54,970 bases of DNA from Mycobacterium sp. 1554424.7 (GTDB lineage Bacteria > Actinomycetota > Actinomycetes > Mycobacteriales > Mycobacteriaceae): positions 1 through 54,970 of the forward strand of contig NZ_LZSE01000063.1 in NCBI RefSeq assembly GCF_001665295.1. Direction: 5' to 3'. Below are positions 20,601 through 30,053 of this stretch, piece by piece. Numbering within the stretch: position 1 is the stretch's first letter; every line of letters starts with the position of its first letter. The position numbers and the translations under genes were made by a program. The notes beneath the pieces were generated by a model. It saw only the letters and a program-made list of their open reading frames with translations. It made no database searches and was not told the DNA's origin.

Positions 20601-20727
20601 TCCGGGCGATCGCGGCGTCGACCAGCAGGCTGCTCTTGCCGGTGCCGGGCCCGCCCAGGACACGCACCCGTCCGCGCAGGCCGGGCGCCAACACGGCACC
20701 GGCTTCGTCGTCCCAGGTGTATGGCAT
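17602..20727 (-). CDS. adnA: AdnA subunit of the AdnAB helicase-nuclease
   Basis: 1041 residues from ATG 20727 (MPYTWDDEAGAVLA); an in-frame TTG at 20739 is less likely. Walker A is GGPGTGKSSLL and Walker B LLIDDAQQLDP, with motif III VAGDPNQAVFGFRGGE. The C-terminal nuclease domain has LVIVDIKTGKTP; four cysteines (NDCPLRW and CAHCPVRRCC) are placed as in AddB-type iron-sulfur nucleases. It is the nuclease-dominant partner of AdnB. Its start faces that of the small acidic protein at 20804 across 76 bases. Confidence 0.96.
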   Translation of the reverse strand: MPYTWDDEAGAVLAPGLRGRVRVLGGPGTGKSSLLVDAAIARIGAGADPESVLLLTGSGRIGPRARSALTTALLRSRNTTGRSAVREPLVRTVHSYAYAVLRRAAERAGDAPPRLLTSAEQDAIIRELLAGDLEDGPRAACAWPPHLRPALATAGFATELRNLLARCAERGVDPQELERLGRRCGRPEWASAGRFARQYEQVMLLRAAVGTAAPQATSPALGAAELVGAALEAFAVDPELLAAERARVRVLLIDDAQQLDPQAARLVRALADGTEMTLVAGDPNQAVFGFRGGEASGLLSDDSPSVTLTASHRCAPAVARAVSGIARRLPGGGAGRRIDGTGADQGSVCVRLAASAHAEAALIADALRRAHLIDGIPWSQMAVIVRSVPRAGARLPRALAAAGVPVAAPASGGALSDEPAARTLLTVLAATADGLDGERAMALLTGPIGRVDPVSLRRLRRNLQRANPNHSPGDLGGLLVAALQVDSPPQGSHAPALRRVRAVLDAAARCHAQGQDPRYTLWAAWHRCGLQRRWLSASERGGPAGAQAARDLEAVTALFDVTEHYVSRTPGASLRGLVEHVAALQVPGANPEPVSQAEQVRVLSAHAAVGHEWDFVIIAGLQEGLWPNTIPRGGVLNTQRLLDALDGVTEDASVRAPLLAEERRLLVAAMGRARRRLLVTAVDGDADGAEGDAALPSAFFSEIAQWADDDSGDPQPVSAPRVLSAAALVGRLRGVVCAPDGAVDGAVRRCAATQLARLAKAGVPGADPAGWHGLIPVSTTEPLRSAGDPVTLTPSTLQTLNDCPLRWLAERHGGTDARDLPSTIGSVLHALIAEPAKTESELLAELQRAWKHLPFDAQWHSANELARHRAMVEAFVQWRAQTRGELTEVGVEVGVDGTLPSARGDGGEIRLRGRVDRLERDAAGRLVIVDIKTGKTPVSKDDAQRHAQLAMYQLAVAEGMIGAGEEPGGARLVYVGKAGPGGATVREQDPLTAAATDEWREIVRSAADATAGPQFIARRNDGCAHCPVRRCCPAHIDGAAS

Positions 20728-20803
20728 GGCTGCATGCAATCACGAGGGTCTGACAGCTTCCGGGATACTGGACCCAGGAAGCCGAAACGCGAGGAGGGGT
20801 TGG

Positions 20804-20998
20804 ATGAGCAGCGGTCCCGATGACGTGGTGCCCGAGGCGGACGCGGCGGAACAGCGCCTGGCGCTCGACCCGGAGGACGAGGCCGGCCTGGACACCGCCT
20901 ACCTGGCGGCCGCGTCCGATCGCGATGCCAACGAGGCGGACGTCATCGACCAGGCGTACATCGTTCCCGCCGACGACTGGGATGACATCGACGGGTGA
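20804..20998 (+). CDS. Small acidic protein, 64 residues
   Basis: ATG 20804 follows GAGGAGG with 7 bases of spacing, so it is probably translated. The product is very acidic, ends in ADDWDDIDG and has no signal peptide or membrane segment. I recognise no family. Its stop overlaps the lipV start by four bases, and it lies head to head with adnA. Translational coupling to lipV is the only functional hint. Confidence 0.8.
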   Translation: MSSGPDDVVPEADAAEQRLALDPEDEAGLDTAYLAAASDRDANEADVIDQAYIVPADDWDDIDG

Positions 20999-21774
20999 GC
21001 GCCGACCTGTACGTGCACCGCTACGGCCCGGGCGGTCCGGTCCGCATGCTTGCCATTCACGGCCTGACCGGTTACGGCGGGCGCTGGCGGCATTTGGCCG
21101 GCCACCTGCCCGAAATCACCATCGCCGCACCGGATTTGCTGGGCCACGGCCGCTCGTCGTGGGCGGCGCCGTGGACCATCGACGCCAACGTCTCGGCGCT
21201 TGCGGCGCTGCTCAACGGCGACGCGCCGGCGCTGGTGGTCGGTCACTCGTTCGGCGGCGCGCTCGCGCTGCAGCTGGCCGCGGCGCATCCGGAGCGGGTG
21301 TCGGCGCTGCTGCTGCTCGACCCGGCGGTCGGACTGGACGGGGGCTGGATGCGCGACATCGCCCAGGCGATGTTCTCCTCCCCCGACTACCCCGACCCGG
21401 AGGAGGCGCGCATGGAGAAGGCCGGCGGCGCCTGGGCGGACGTCGATCCGGCGTGGCTCGCCGCGGAGATCGACGAGCACCTGATCCGGTTGCCCAACGG
21501 GCGGTACGGCTGGCGCGTCAGCCTGCCGGCCATGATGTCCTACTGGAGCGAGTTGGCCCGCGACGCCGCGCTGCCGCGGGCCGGAACGCCGACGACGCTC
21601 GTCCGAGCGAAGCACACGTCGCCGCCGTACGTCAGCGACGAGTTGATCGCGGAACTGCACGGGCGCCTGGGGTCCGACTTCCGGCTGCTGGATTTCGACT
21701 GCGACCACATGGTGTCCCACTCCAAACCCACCGAGGTCGCGGCGCTGATCCGCGAGCTGTCAGAAGCCCGCTGA
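20995..21774 (+). CDS. lipV: Alpha/beta-hydrolase, LipV-type esterase
   Basis: 259 residues from GTG 20995. It has the oxyanion-hole region LAIHGLTGYGGRW, the nucleophile elbow VGHSFGGAL and a late histidine in FDCDHMVSHSKP, the normal catalytic set of this fold. H37Rv Rv3203 (lipV) is annotated as a lipase/esterase. No signal peptide is present. The alkyltransferase-like gene follows 2 bases after its stop. Confidence 0.88.
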   Translation: MSADLYVHRYGPGGPVRMLAIHGLTGYGGRWRHLAGHLPEITIAAPDLLGHGRSSWAAPWTIDANVSALAALLNGDAPALVVGHSFGGALALQLAAAHPERVSALLLLDPAVGLDGGWMRDIAQAMFSSPDYPDPEEARMEKAGGAWADVDPAWLAAEIDEHLIRLPNGRYGWRVSLPAMMSYWSELARDAALPRAGTPTTLVRAKHTSPPYVSDELIAELHGRLGSDFRLLDFDCDHMVSHSKPTEVAALIRELSEAR

Positions 21775-21776
21775 CC

Positions 21777-22085
21777 GTGGCGCCGGTGACCGACGAGCAG
21801 GTCGAGCGGGTGCGCGCGCTGGTCGCGGCGATCCCGTCCGGCCGCGTCGCCACCTACGGCGACATCGCCGCCGTCGCAGGGCTTTCCAGTCCGCGCATCG
21901 TCGGATGGGTGATGCGGACCGACTCCTCGGACCTGCCCTGGCACCGGGTGATCACCGCGTCCGGGCGTCCCGCGCGGCACCTGACCAGCCGGCAGCTGGA
22001 GCTGCTTCGCGCCGAGGGCGTGCTGGCGAAAGACGGCAGGATCGCGCTGTCCGAGGTCCGCTACGAGTTCCCGCCCGGGAGCTAG
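21777..22085 (+). CDS. Alkyltransferase-like protein (ATL)
   Basis: 102 residues from GTG 21777. The fold is that of the DNA-binding domain of O6-alkylguanine-DNA methyltransferases (RVATYGDIAAVAGLSSPRIVGWVMR), but the active-site PCHRV is PWHRV: the cysteine is replaced by tryptophan, as in ATL proteins. These bind and flag O6-alkylguanine for nucleotide excision repair without removing the alkyl group. It matches Rv3204. Its TAG stop lies inside the first copy of a 16-base direct repeat. Confidence 0.92.
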   Translation: MAPVTDEQVERVRALVAAIPSGRVATYGDIAAVAGLSSPRIVGWVMRTDSSDLPWHRVITASGRPARHLTSRQLELLRAEGVLAKDGRIALSEVRYEFPPGS

Positions 22086-22238
22086 AGCACCAGCCGGAGC
22101 TTTTTCTGAATTCGATTGTGCACTCATGGCTTTGACTGTGTGTCCACGACGCACATTTCGCGGATCTAGCGCCCCCAGTGCACACTCAAAGCCGTGAGTT
22201 CACACTCGAGCGCGATCGAGCTTAGAGCACCAGCCGGA
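22083..22238. repeat. Palindromic intergenic element between 16-base direct repeats
   Basis: TAGAGCACCAGCCGGA occurs at 22083-22098 and again at 22223-22238, the second copy being the end of the convergent Rv3205c-type gene. Between them, GGCTTTGACTGTGTGTCC (22128-22145) faces the reverse-oriented stretch around CACACTCAAAGCC (22181-22193), the same unit type as the array at 31283-31610. This interval holds no gene. Confidence 0.75.
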
Positions 22239-23076
22239 CCAGGGCCGCCGTACGGGCCAGGCCCGGGAACGCCTCGGCGGTCGAGCGCGGGTGCAGCGCG
22301 TGCACGGCGAGGCGAAACATCAACGCGCGCAACAACATCTGCGGCCACTCCGGCAGGGCGTTCCAGCGTTCGATGAGCCCGTCGTCGGCCTCGCCCCAGG
22401 ACAGCGCGTCGACGACGACGACGCCGGCCGCCCAGGACGCGGGCCGCCAGTAGGGGGTGATGTCGGTGATGCCCGGCGCCGCGGTGCCGATGAAAAGCAC
22501 TGTGCCGTAAAGGTCCCCGTGCACCAGCTGGTTGGGGCTCTTGGTCGGCTTGCGCAGGGTGGCGAGCTGGTTGATCAGCTCGACCGACTTCTCGGCGTCC
22601 GAGCTCGGCGGCGCGGTGCGCGCGCCCGGCGGCACGGACGCCAGCGGCCGCTCCTCCCACGCGGCTCGGTCGGCGGCGATGAAGACGTCGACGTCGCCCC
22701 AGGGTGCGGTGGGGCCCTGGGTCAGGAAGCGGGGGCGTTCCAGTTTGCCCGTCGCCTCGTGCAGGCGGACCGCGGCGGAGACGACCTCGTCATGCCTGGG
22801 CTCCGGCGTGCCGGCGACGAAGGTGTCCGCCCGCCACCCCGACACCACGTAGCGCCCGTCGGTGGAGCGAACGGGCCGGGCCAGCCGGACGCCGTCCACG
22901 AACAACGTCTCCCGCACCCGGGCCGACCAGGCCGCGCGGGCGTGGTCGGCGACGATCGACAGCACGACCTCGCCGCATCGCCAGCCGCCCTCCCAACTGG
23001 CCCCGAGCGCGACGGGCTTCACGCCTGTCAAACCGAACGCCGCCAGCACATGCTCCGGCGGTGGCTCGACTGTCAC
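22222..23076 (-). CDS. Aminoglycoside-phosphotransferase-like protein (TIGR02569 type)
   Basis: Homologue of Rv3205c, 284 residues from GTG 23076. The kinase-like fold shows in QLVHGDLYGTVLF (Brenner-type catalytic loop) and a downstream DITPYWRPASWAAGVVVVD segment carrying the metal-binding Asp. The family is restricted to actinobacteria and no substrate is known. It lies 36 bases downstream of moeZ on the same strand and may be cotranscribed with it. Confidence 0.88.
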   Translation of the reverse strand: MTVEPPPEHVLAAFGLTGVKPVALGASWEGGWRCGEVVLSIVADHARAAWSARVRETLFVDGVRLARPVRSTDGRYVVSGWRADTFVAGTPEPRHDEVVSAAVRLHEATGKLERPRFLTQGPTAPWGDVDVFIAADRAAWEERPLASVPPGARTAPPSSDAEKSVELINQLATLRKPTKSPNQLVHGDLYGTVLFIGTAAPGITDITPYWRPASWAAGVVVVDALSWGEADDGLIERWNALPEWPQMLLRALMFRLAVHALHPRSTAEAFPGLARTAALVRLVL

Positions 23077-23112
23077 ACGGGTAGCGTAATGGAGCCGATC
23101 GGCGGTATCGGG

Positions 23113-24309
23113 TCAGTACATCACCATGTCGGGCTGCATCTGCTCGGCCCACGCCACGATGCCGCCCTGCAAATGCACCGCGTCCGAGAAACCGGCCTTC
23201 TTCACCGCGGCCAGCGCCTCGGCCGAGCGCACGCCGGTCTTGCAATACAGCACCGCCGTGCGGTCGTGGGGCAGCTGCGCCAGGCCCTCACCGGAGCTGA
23301 TCAGCGACTTCGGGATCAGCTGCGCGCCGTCGATGTGGTTGATGTCCCACTCCACCGGCTCCCGGACGTCGATCAGGGCCAGCTTCTTGCCGGAGTCCAG
23401 CAACTCGCGCAGCTCGCGCGGGGTGATGGTGGAATCGGCGGCCGCGGCGGCGCCTTCCGTCGACACCGCGCCGCAGAAATCCTCGTAGTCGATCAGCTCG
23501 GTGATCCGCGGCCTGCAAGCTTCCGACGGGTCCTTGCGGATGCGGATCGTGCGGTAGCTCATCTCCAGCGCGTCGTAGATCATCAGCCGGCCCAGCAGCG
23601 GTTCGCCGATCCCGGTGATCAGCTTGATCGCCTCGGTGCCCATCACCGACGCGATGGACGCGCAAATGATGCCCAGCACCCCGCCTTCGGCGCAGGACGG
23701 AACCATTCCGGGGGGCGGCGGCTCCGGGTACAGGTCGCGGTAGTTCAAGCCCCGCCCGTCGGGCGCGTCCTCCCAGAACACCGACACCTGGCCCTCGAAG
23801 CGATAGATCGATCCCCACACGTAGGGCTTGCCCGCCAGCACCGCCGCGTCGTTGACCAGATACCGGGTGGCAAAGTTGTCGGTGCCGTCCATGATCAGGT
23901 CGTACTGCGCGAACAGGTCGACCGCGTTGGCCGGCTCCAGCCGGAACTCATGCAACCGCACGTCGACCAACGGGTTGATGGCGGCGATCGAGTCGCGCGC
24001 CGACTGAGCCTTGGACCGCCCGACGTCGGCGACGCCGTGGATGATCTGGCGCTGCAGGTTGGACTCGTCGACGACGTCGAAGTCGACGATGCCGATGGTG
24101 CCCACACCCGCCGCGGCCAGGTAGAGCAACGCGGGGGCGCCGAGCCCGCCGGCACCGATCACCAGCACCCGGGCGTTCTTGAGGCGCTTCTGACCGTCGA
24201 CGCCCAGGTCGGGAATGATCAGGTGGCGGCTGTAGCGGGCCACCTCGTCGCGGCTCAGCTGGGATGCGGGCTCGACCAGCGGCGGCAGTGACGTCTGGGA
24301 TGTCGACAC
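23113..24309 (-). CDS. moeZ: MoeZ/MoeB1 adenylyltransferase-sulfurtransferase
   Basis: 398 residues from GTG 24309, chosen because GAGGAG lies 8 bases upstream. The N-terminal E1/ThiF domain has VIGAGGLGAPALLYLAAAG as nucleotide loop and the PSCAEGGVLG region; the C-terminal rhodanese domain has the active-site loop YCKTGVRSAEA. MoeZ activates ubiquitin-like sulfur carriers (CysO, MoaD-type) by adenylation and thiocarboxylation, serving cysteine and molybdenum cofactor synthesis. Confidence 0.96.
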   Translation of the reverse strand: MSTSQTSLPPLVEPASQLSRDEVARYSRHLIIPDLGVDGQKRLKNARVLVIGAGGLGAPALLYLAAAGVGTIGIVDFDVVDESNLQRQIIHGVADVGRSKAQSARDSIAAINPLVDVRLHEFRLEPANAVDLFAQYDLIMDGTDNFATRYLVNDAAVLAGKPYVWGSIYRFEGQVSVFWEDAPDGRGLNYRDLYPEPPPPGMVPSCAEGGVLGIICASIASVMGTEAIKLITGIGEPLLGRLMIYDALEMSYRTIRIRKDPSEACRPRITELIDYEDFCGAVSTEGAAAAADSTITPRELRELLDSGKKLALIDVREPVEWDINHIDGAQLIPKSLISSGEGLAQLPHDRTAVLYCKTGVRSAEALAAVKKAGFSDAVHLQGGIVAWAEQMQPDMVMY

Positions 24310-24406
24310 CGAAACAACTCCTCGGTAGCTTTCGTCAGCTCTATCCATCACAGCAGGTGCCGTAAGCAACGGCAAACAACGACGGTCGCTTCCCGGGACT
24401 GGGCGT

Positions 24407-24463
24407 CGAGACTGCGCACAGATCGCGATTTTCCGGGCAATTCGCGCGCTGAGCGCAGTCTCG
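24407..24463. repeat. Intergenic inverted repeat
   Basis: CGAGACTGCGC (24407-24417) pairs perfectly with GCGCAGTCTCG (24453-24463), with an AT-containing centre (GATTTTCCGGGCAATTC). The layout resembles the 60-base palindromes at 41261, 42732 and 45775, although the arm sequence differs. It lies between the moeZ start and the end of the DUF3152 gene, where it could terminate the upstream transcript. Confidence 0.7.
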
Positions 24464-24489
24464 GCGACGGCGGCCTGACCGCGCGGCTG

Positions 24490-26636
<2,147 letters not shown>

Positions 26637-26723
26637 GGTGGCCCCTTCCGTTCGTAAGGCGTTGAAGTTCCTCAGACGTGTCAGCAGCAGGCTAGTGGAA
26701 GTCCCTGGGCCGCATGTCTCCCC

Positions 26724-26756
26724 GGGCCCTGGTTCGCGGTAAGCGAACCCCGGCCC
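26724..26756. other. Strong hairpin in the divergent TB9.4 / MmpS-like interval
   Basis: GGTTCGC-ggtaa-GCGAACC (26731-26749) is a perfect 7-bp stem, extended by GGGCC (26724-26728) pairing with GGCCC (26752-26756) after a two-base mismatch. It could be a leader structure of either gene or a regulator site. Confidence 0.55.
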
Positions 26757-26852
26757 GACCGAAGATAACGATTCGCTCCCAGCTCGGCCAACATGGGAGT
26801 TCGTGGCCCGGACGCCGATGGTCACGTCAGTAACATCGGCACCATCAGAAAC

Positions 26853-27563
26853 ATGCTTACCGATCGTCTCGGCCCGGTTTACGACTACCCCGCCGACGAC
26901 GACTACGACGGAGCCGACACCGACGTCCTGGGCGGCTACGGCGACCTGGCTTGGCCGTCCGACACCCGCTGGCGCCCGGCCGCCGCGATCCTCGGCGCGG
27001 TGGTGGCCCTGGGCGCCGTCGCGACCGCCGTCATCATCAACAGCGGCGACAGCGCGTCGACGAAGGCGACCGTCGGGGCGCCCGCGCCCCGAACGCTGAC
27101 CTCCGCCCCGCCGGCGCCCAGGACTGCGCCGTCCACGCCCAGCGCGTCGCCGAGCCCCTCTCAGACACCCCTGCCGCCCGAGACCGTGACCACGCTGACC
27201 CCGCCGCCCAGCGCGTCACCCAGCCTGGTCCCGACCCTGACCCCCGCGCCGGCGGCGCCGCCCCCGACGGTCGCGCCTCCGGCCGCGGCGAACCCGCGCA
27301 CCGTCATCTACAGCGTGACCGGGACGAAACAGCTGCTGGACCTGGTGAACGTGGTCTACACCGACGCCCGCGGCTACCCGCAGACGGAGTTCAACGTGTC
27401 GCTGCCGTGGTCGAAGGTGGTCGTCCTGAATCCCGGCGTGACGACGGAGTCGGTGGTCGCGACCAGTTTCATGGGCCGGCTCAATTGCGCGATCGTCAAC
27501 GCCGCCGGTCAGCCGGTGGTCGCGTCGGCCAACAACGGCGTCGTGGCGACCTGCACCCGCTAG
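26853..27563 (+). CDS. MmpS-like membrane protein with Pro/Thr-rich linker
   Basis: Homologue of Rv3209, 236 residues from ATG 26853. An acidic cytoplasmic N-terminus (YPADDDYDGADTD) is followed by one membrane helix (AAAILGAVVALGAVATAVII), a long Pro/Thr/Ser linker (about residues 75-150) and a C-terminal MmpS-type domain (VIYSVTGTKQLLDLVNVVYTD ... GVVATCTR) with two cysteines. MmpS proteins partner MmpL lipid transporters, but no mmpL gene is nearby. It ends two bases from the convergent ferritin-like gene. Confidence 0.88.
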   Translation: MLTDRLGPVYDYPADDDYDGADTDVLGGYGDLAWPSDTRWRPAAAILGAVVALGAVATAVIINSGDSASTKATVGAPAPRTLTSAPPAPRTAPSTPSASPSPSQTPLPPETVTTLTPPPSASPSLVPTLTPAPAAPPPTVAPPAAANPRTVIYSVTGTKQLLDLVNVVYTDARGYPQTEFNVSLPWSKVVVLNPGVTTESVVATSFMGRLNCAIVNAAGQPVVASANNGVVATCTR

Positions 27564-27564
27564 A

Positions 27565-28272
27565 TCAGCTCAGGCCGAGTTCGCGCATTCGCCGGTCGTG
27601 CGTCTGCTGCAGGCGGTCGAAGAACGCGGTGAGCTGGCCCAGGCCGCCGGGGCCGGACACCACCAGGTCAACGAGCTCGTCGTGCTCGGCCAGCACGTAC
27701 TGGGCCTGGGTGATCGCCTCCCCGAACAGCCGGCGAGACCACAGCGCCAGCCGGCTGCGCTGCTTGCCGCTGGAGGTCACCGCGGCGCGCACCTCGGCGA
27801 CGACGAACTGCGAGTGCCCGGTCTCCGACAGCGCCGCCCGCACCACGTCGGCGACCTCGTCGGGCAGCCCGTCGGCGATCTCCAGGTACAGGTCGGCGGC
27901 CAGCGCGTCGCCCACATAGGTCTTGACCAACGCCTCGAGCCAGGTGCTCGGCATCGTCAGCCGGTGGTAGTTCTCCAGCGCCGAGACGTATTTCGCCATC
28001 GCCGACACCACGTCGATGCCGCGGCGCTCGAGGGCGTCGCGCAGCAGCTCGTAGTGCTGCATCTCGGCGGCGGCCATGCTGGCCATCGAGATCCGCCCCC
28101 GCAGGTCGGGCGCCATGCGCGCCTCGTCGGTGAGCCGGTAGAACGCGGCGACCTCGCCGTAGGCCAGCACCGCGAACAACTCGTTGACGCCCGGGTGGTC
28201 CGCCGACAGCCGGGAGGAGGGCTGATCGTCCACCTGATCGGCGTGGGAGGGCCCGGAAAGGGGCGGGGTCAT
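27565..28272 (-). CDS. Ferritin-like / MiaE-like domain protein
   Basis: Homologue of Rv3210c, 235 residues. It is an all-helical protein with carboxylate-histidine pairs typical of ferritin-like di-iron folds: AAAEMQHYELL (E..H) near residue 70 and ALSETGHSQFV (E..H) near residue 150. Similar proteins are assigned to the ferritin_like_2 / tRNA hydroxylase-like family. The activity is unknown. It is divergent from rhlE. Confidence 0.87.
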   Translation of the reverse strand: MTPPLSGPSHADQVDDQPSSRLSADHPGVNELFAVLAYGEVAAFYRLTDEARMAPDLRGRISMASMAAAEMQHYELLRDALERRGIDVVSAMAKYVSALENYHRLTMPSTWLEALVKTYVGDALAADLYLEIADGLPDEVADVVRAALSETGHSQFVVAEVRAAVTSSGKQRSRLALWSRRLFGEAITQAQYVLAEHDELVDLVVSGPGGLGQLTAFFDRLQQTHDRRMRELGLS

Positions 28273-28520
28273 GGCAACACTCTAGTCGGCGGGATTAGCA
28301 CCAAATGGGCGCCAGCTTGCGACCAGCTATCATGGACGCAGGTATTGGCTGAATTTGTATTACCGCCAGTATCGGCGAAATGTGCGTGCACAGCTGGCCC
28401 AGCATCATCGGGGCCGCGCCTCGGCGACGTATTCGGAGTCGGAACTCGTGCGCGCGTGACCGCGACAGAGAAACACCGACACAACACCGATAACGTCACC
28501 GAAAGGCTTGTCATCCGCGT

Positions 28521-30038
28521 ATGAGCGCACCTACCAGCACAACTGAACTAACCTTTGCCAGACTCGGCGTCCGCGACGAAATCGTGCGCGCACTGGCGGA
28601 AAAGGGCATCGAGAGCCCGTTTGCCATTCAAGAACTGACCCTGCCGCTGGCGCTCGCCGGCGACGACGTGATCGGCCAGGCCCGTACGGGCATGGGCAAG
28701 ACCTTCGCGTTCGGCGTCCCCATGCTGCAGCGCATCACCTCCGGAGCCACCGCCAGGCCGCTCAACGGCACCCCCCGCGCGCTGGTCGTGGTGCCCACCC
28801 GCGAGCTCTGCTTGCAGGTGACCGAGGACCTCGCGACGGCCGCCAAGTACCTGATCGCGGACGACGACCGCCCGCTGTCCGTGGTGTCCATCTACGGCGG
28901 ACGGGCCTACGAGCCGCAGATCGAGGCGCTGCAGACCGGCGCCGACGTCGTGGTCGGCACCCCCGGCCGGCTGCTCGACCTGGCCCAGCAGGGCCACCTG
29001 CAGCTGGGCGGGCTGTCCATGCTCGTCCTCGACGAGGCCGACGAGATGCTCGACCTCGGCTTCCTGCCGGACATCGAGCGCATCCTGCGGCAGATCCCCG
29101 AGGACCGGCAATCCATGCTGTTCTCGGCGACCATGCCGGGGCCGATCATCACGCTGGCCCGCACCTTCATGAACCAGCCCACCCACATCCGCGCGGAAGC
29201 GCCGCACTCGAACGCCACGCACGACACCACCGAGCAGTTCGTCTACCGGGCGCACGCGCTGGACAAGGTGGAGCTGGTCAGCCGCGTGCTGCAGGCCGAG
29301 GGCCGCGGCGCGACGATGATCTTCACCCGCACCAAGCGCACCGCGCAGAAGGTCGCCGACGAACTGGCCGAGCGGGGCTTCAAGGTCGGCGCCGTGCACG
29401 GCGACCTGGGTCAGATCGCGCGCGAGAAGGCGCTCAAGGCGTTCCGCGGCGGCGACATCGACGTGCTGGTCGCCACCGACGTGGCCGCGCGCGGCATCGA
29501 CATCGACGACATCACCCACGTGATCAACTACCAGATCCCCGAGGACGAACAGGCCTACGTGCACCGGATCGGCCGCACCGGCCGCGCCGGCAAGACCGGT
29601 ATCGCCGTCACCCTGGTGGACTGGGACGAGCTGCCCCGATGGACGATGATCGACAAGGCGCTGGGCCTGGAGAACCCCGAGCCCGCCGAGACCTACTCGA
29701 ACTCGCCGCACCTCTACGAGGAGATGGGGATCCCCGCCGAGGCGAGCGGCACGGTCGGCTCGCCGCGCAAGTCCCCGGTCAAGCGCCGCGACGCCGAGCG
29801 GGACGGCCGCCAGGGCGCGGACAAGCCGGAGAAGTCCGGCCGTTCCCGCTCCGGCACGCGCCGGCGGCGCACGCGCGCCGGCCAGCCCGTGACCGGACAC
29901 CCCGCCGCCGACGGTGAAGCCGTCGCCGAGACACCGTCCGGCGCGCCGGCGGGCAATTCCGGCACACCCCGGCGCCGCCGTCGGCGTCGCAAGCCGGCCT
30001 CGCAACCGAGTACAGCCACCGCAGCCACCACGAACTGA
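28521..30038 (+). CDS. rhlE: DEAD-box RNA helicase RhlE
   Basis: 505 residues. All core motifs are present: FAIQELTLPLAL (Q motif), ARTGMGKT (Walker A), PTRELC, TPGRL, VLDEADEML (DEAD box), FSATM (SAT), and in domain 2 VATDVAARGIDI and HRIGRTGRAG. A basic, low-complexity Arg/Lys-rich tail (about residues 410-505) would bind RNA. It corresponds to Rv3211. The preceding 248 bases, divergent to the ferritin-like gene, hold no gene; GAAAGG lies upstream of the start. Confidence 0.95.
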   Translation: MSAPTSTTELTFARLGVRDEIVRALAEKGIESPFAIQELTLPLALAGDDVIGQARTGMGKTFAFGVPMLQRITSGATARPLNGTPRALVVVPTRELCLQVTEDLATAAKYLIADDDRPLSVVSIYGGRAYEPQIEALQTGADVVVGTPGRLLDLAQQGHLQLGGLSMLVLDEADEMLDLGFLPDIERILRQIPEDRQSMLFSATMPGPIITLARTFMNQPTHIRAEAPHSNATHDTTEQFVYRAHALDKVELVSRVLQAEGRGATMIFTRTKRTAQKVADELAERGFKVGAVHGDLGQIAREKALKAFRGGDIDVLVATDVAARGIDIDDITHVINYQIPEDEQAYVHRIGRTGRAGKTGIAVTLVDWDELPRWTMIDKALGLENPEPAETYSNSPHLYEEMGIPAEASGTVGSPRKSPVKRRDAERDGRQGADKPEKSGRSRSGTRRRRTRAGQPVTGHPAADGEAVAETPSGAPAGNSGTPRRRRRRRKPASQPSTATAATTN

Positions 30039-30053
30039 CGCCCGCGCCGCCGC

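Noticed and set aside
20728-20739. TTG 20739 as start of adnA
   Set aside because: ATG 20727 is four codons downstream and has the family's YTWDDEA right after it.
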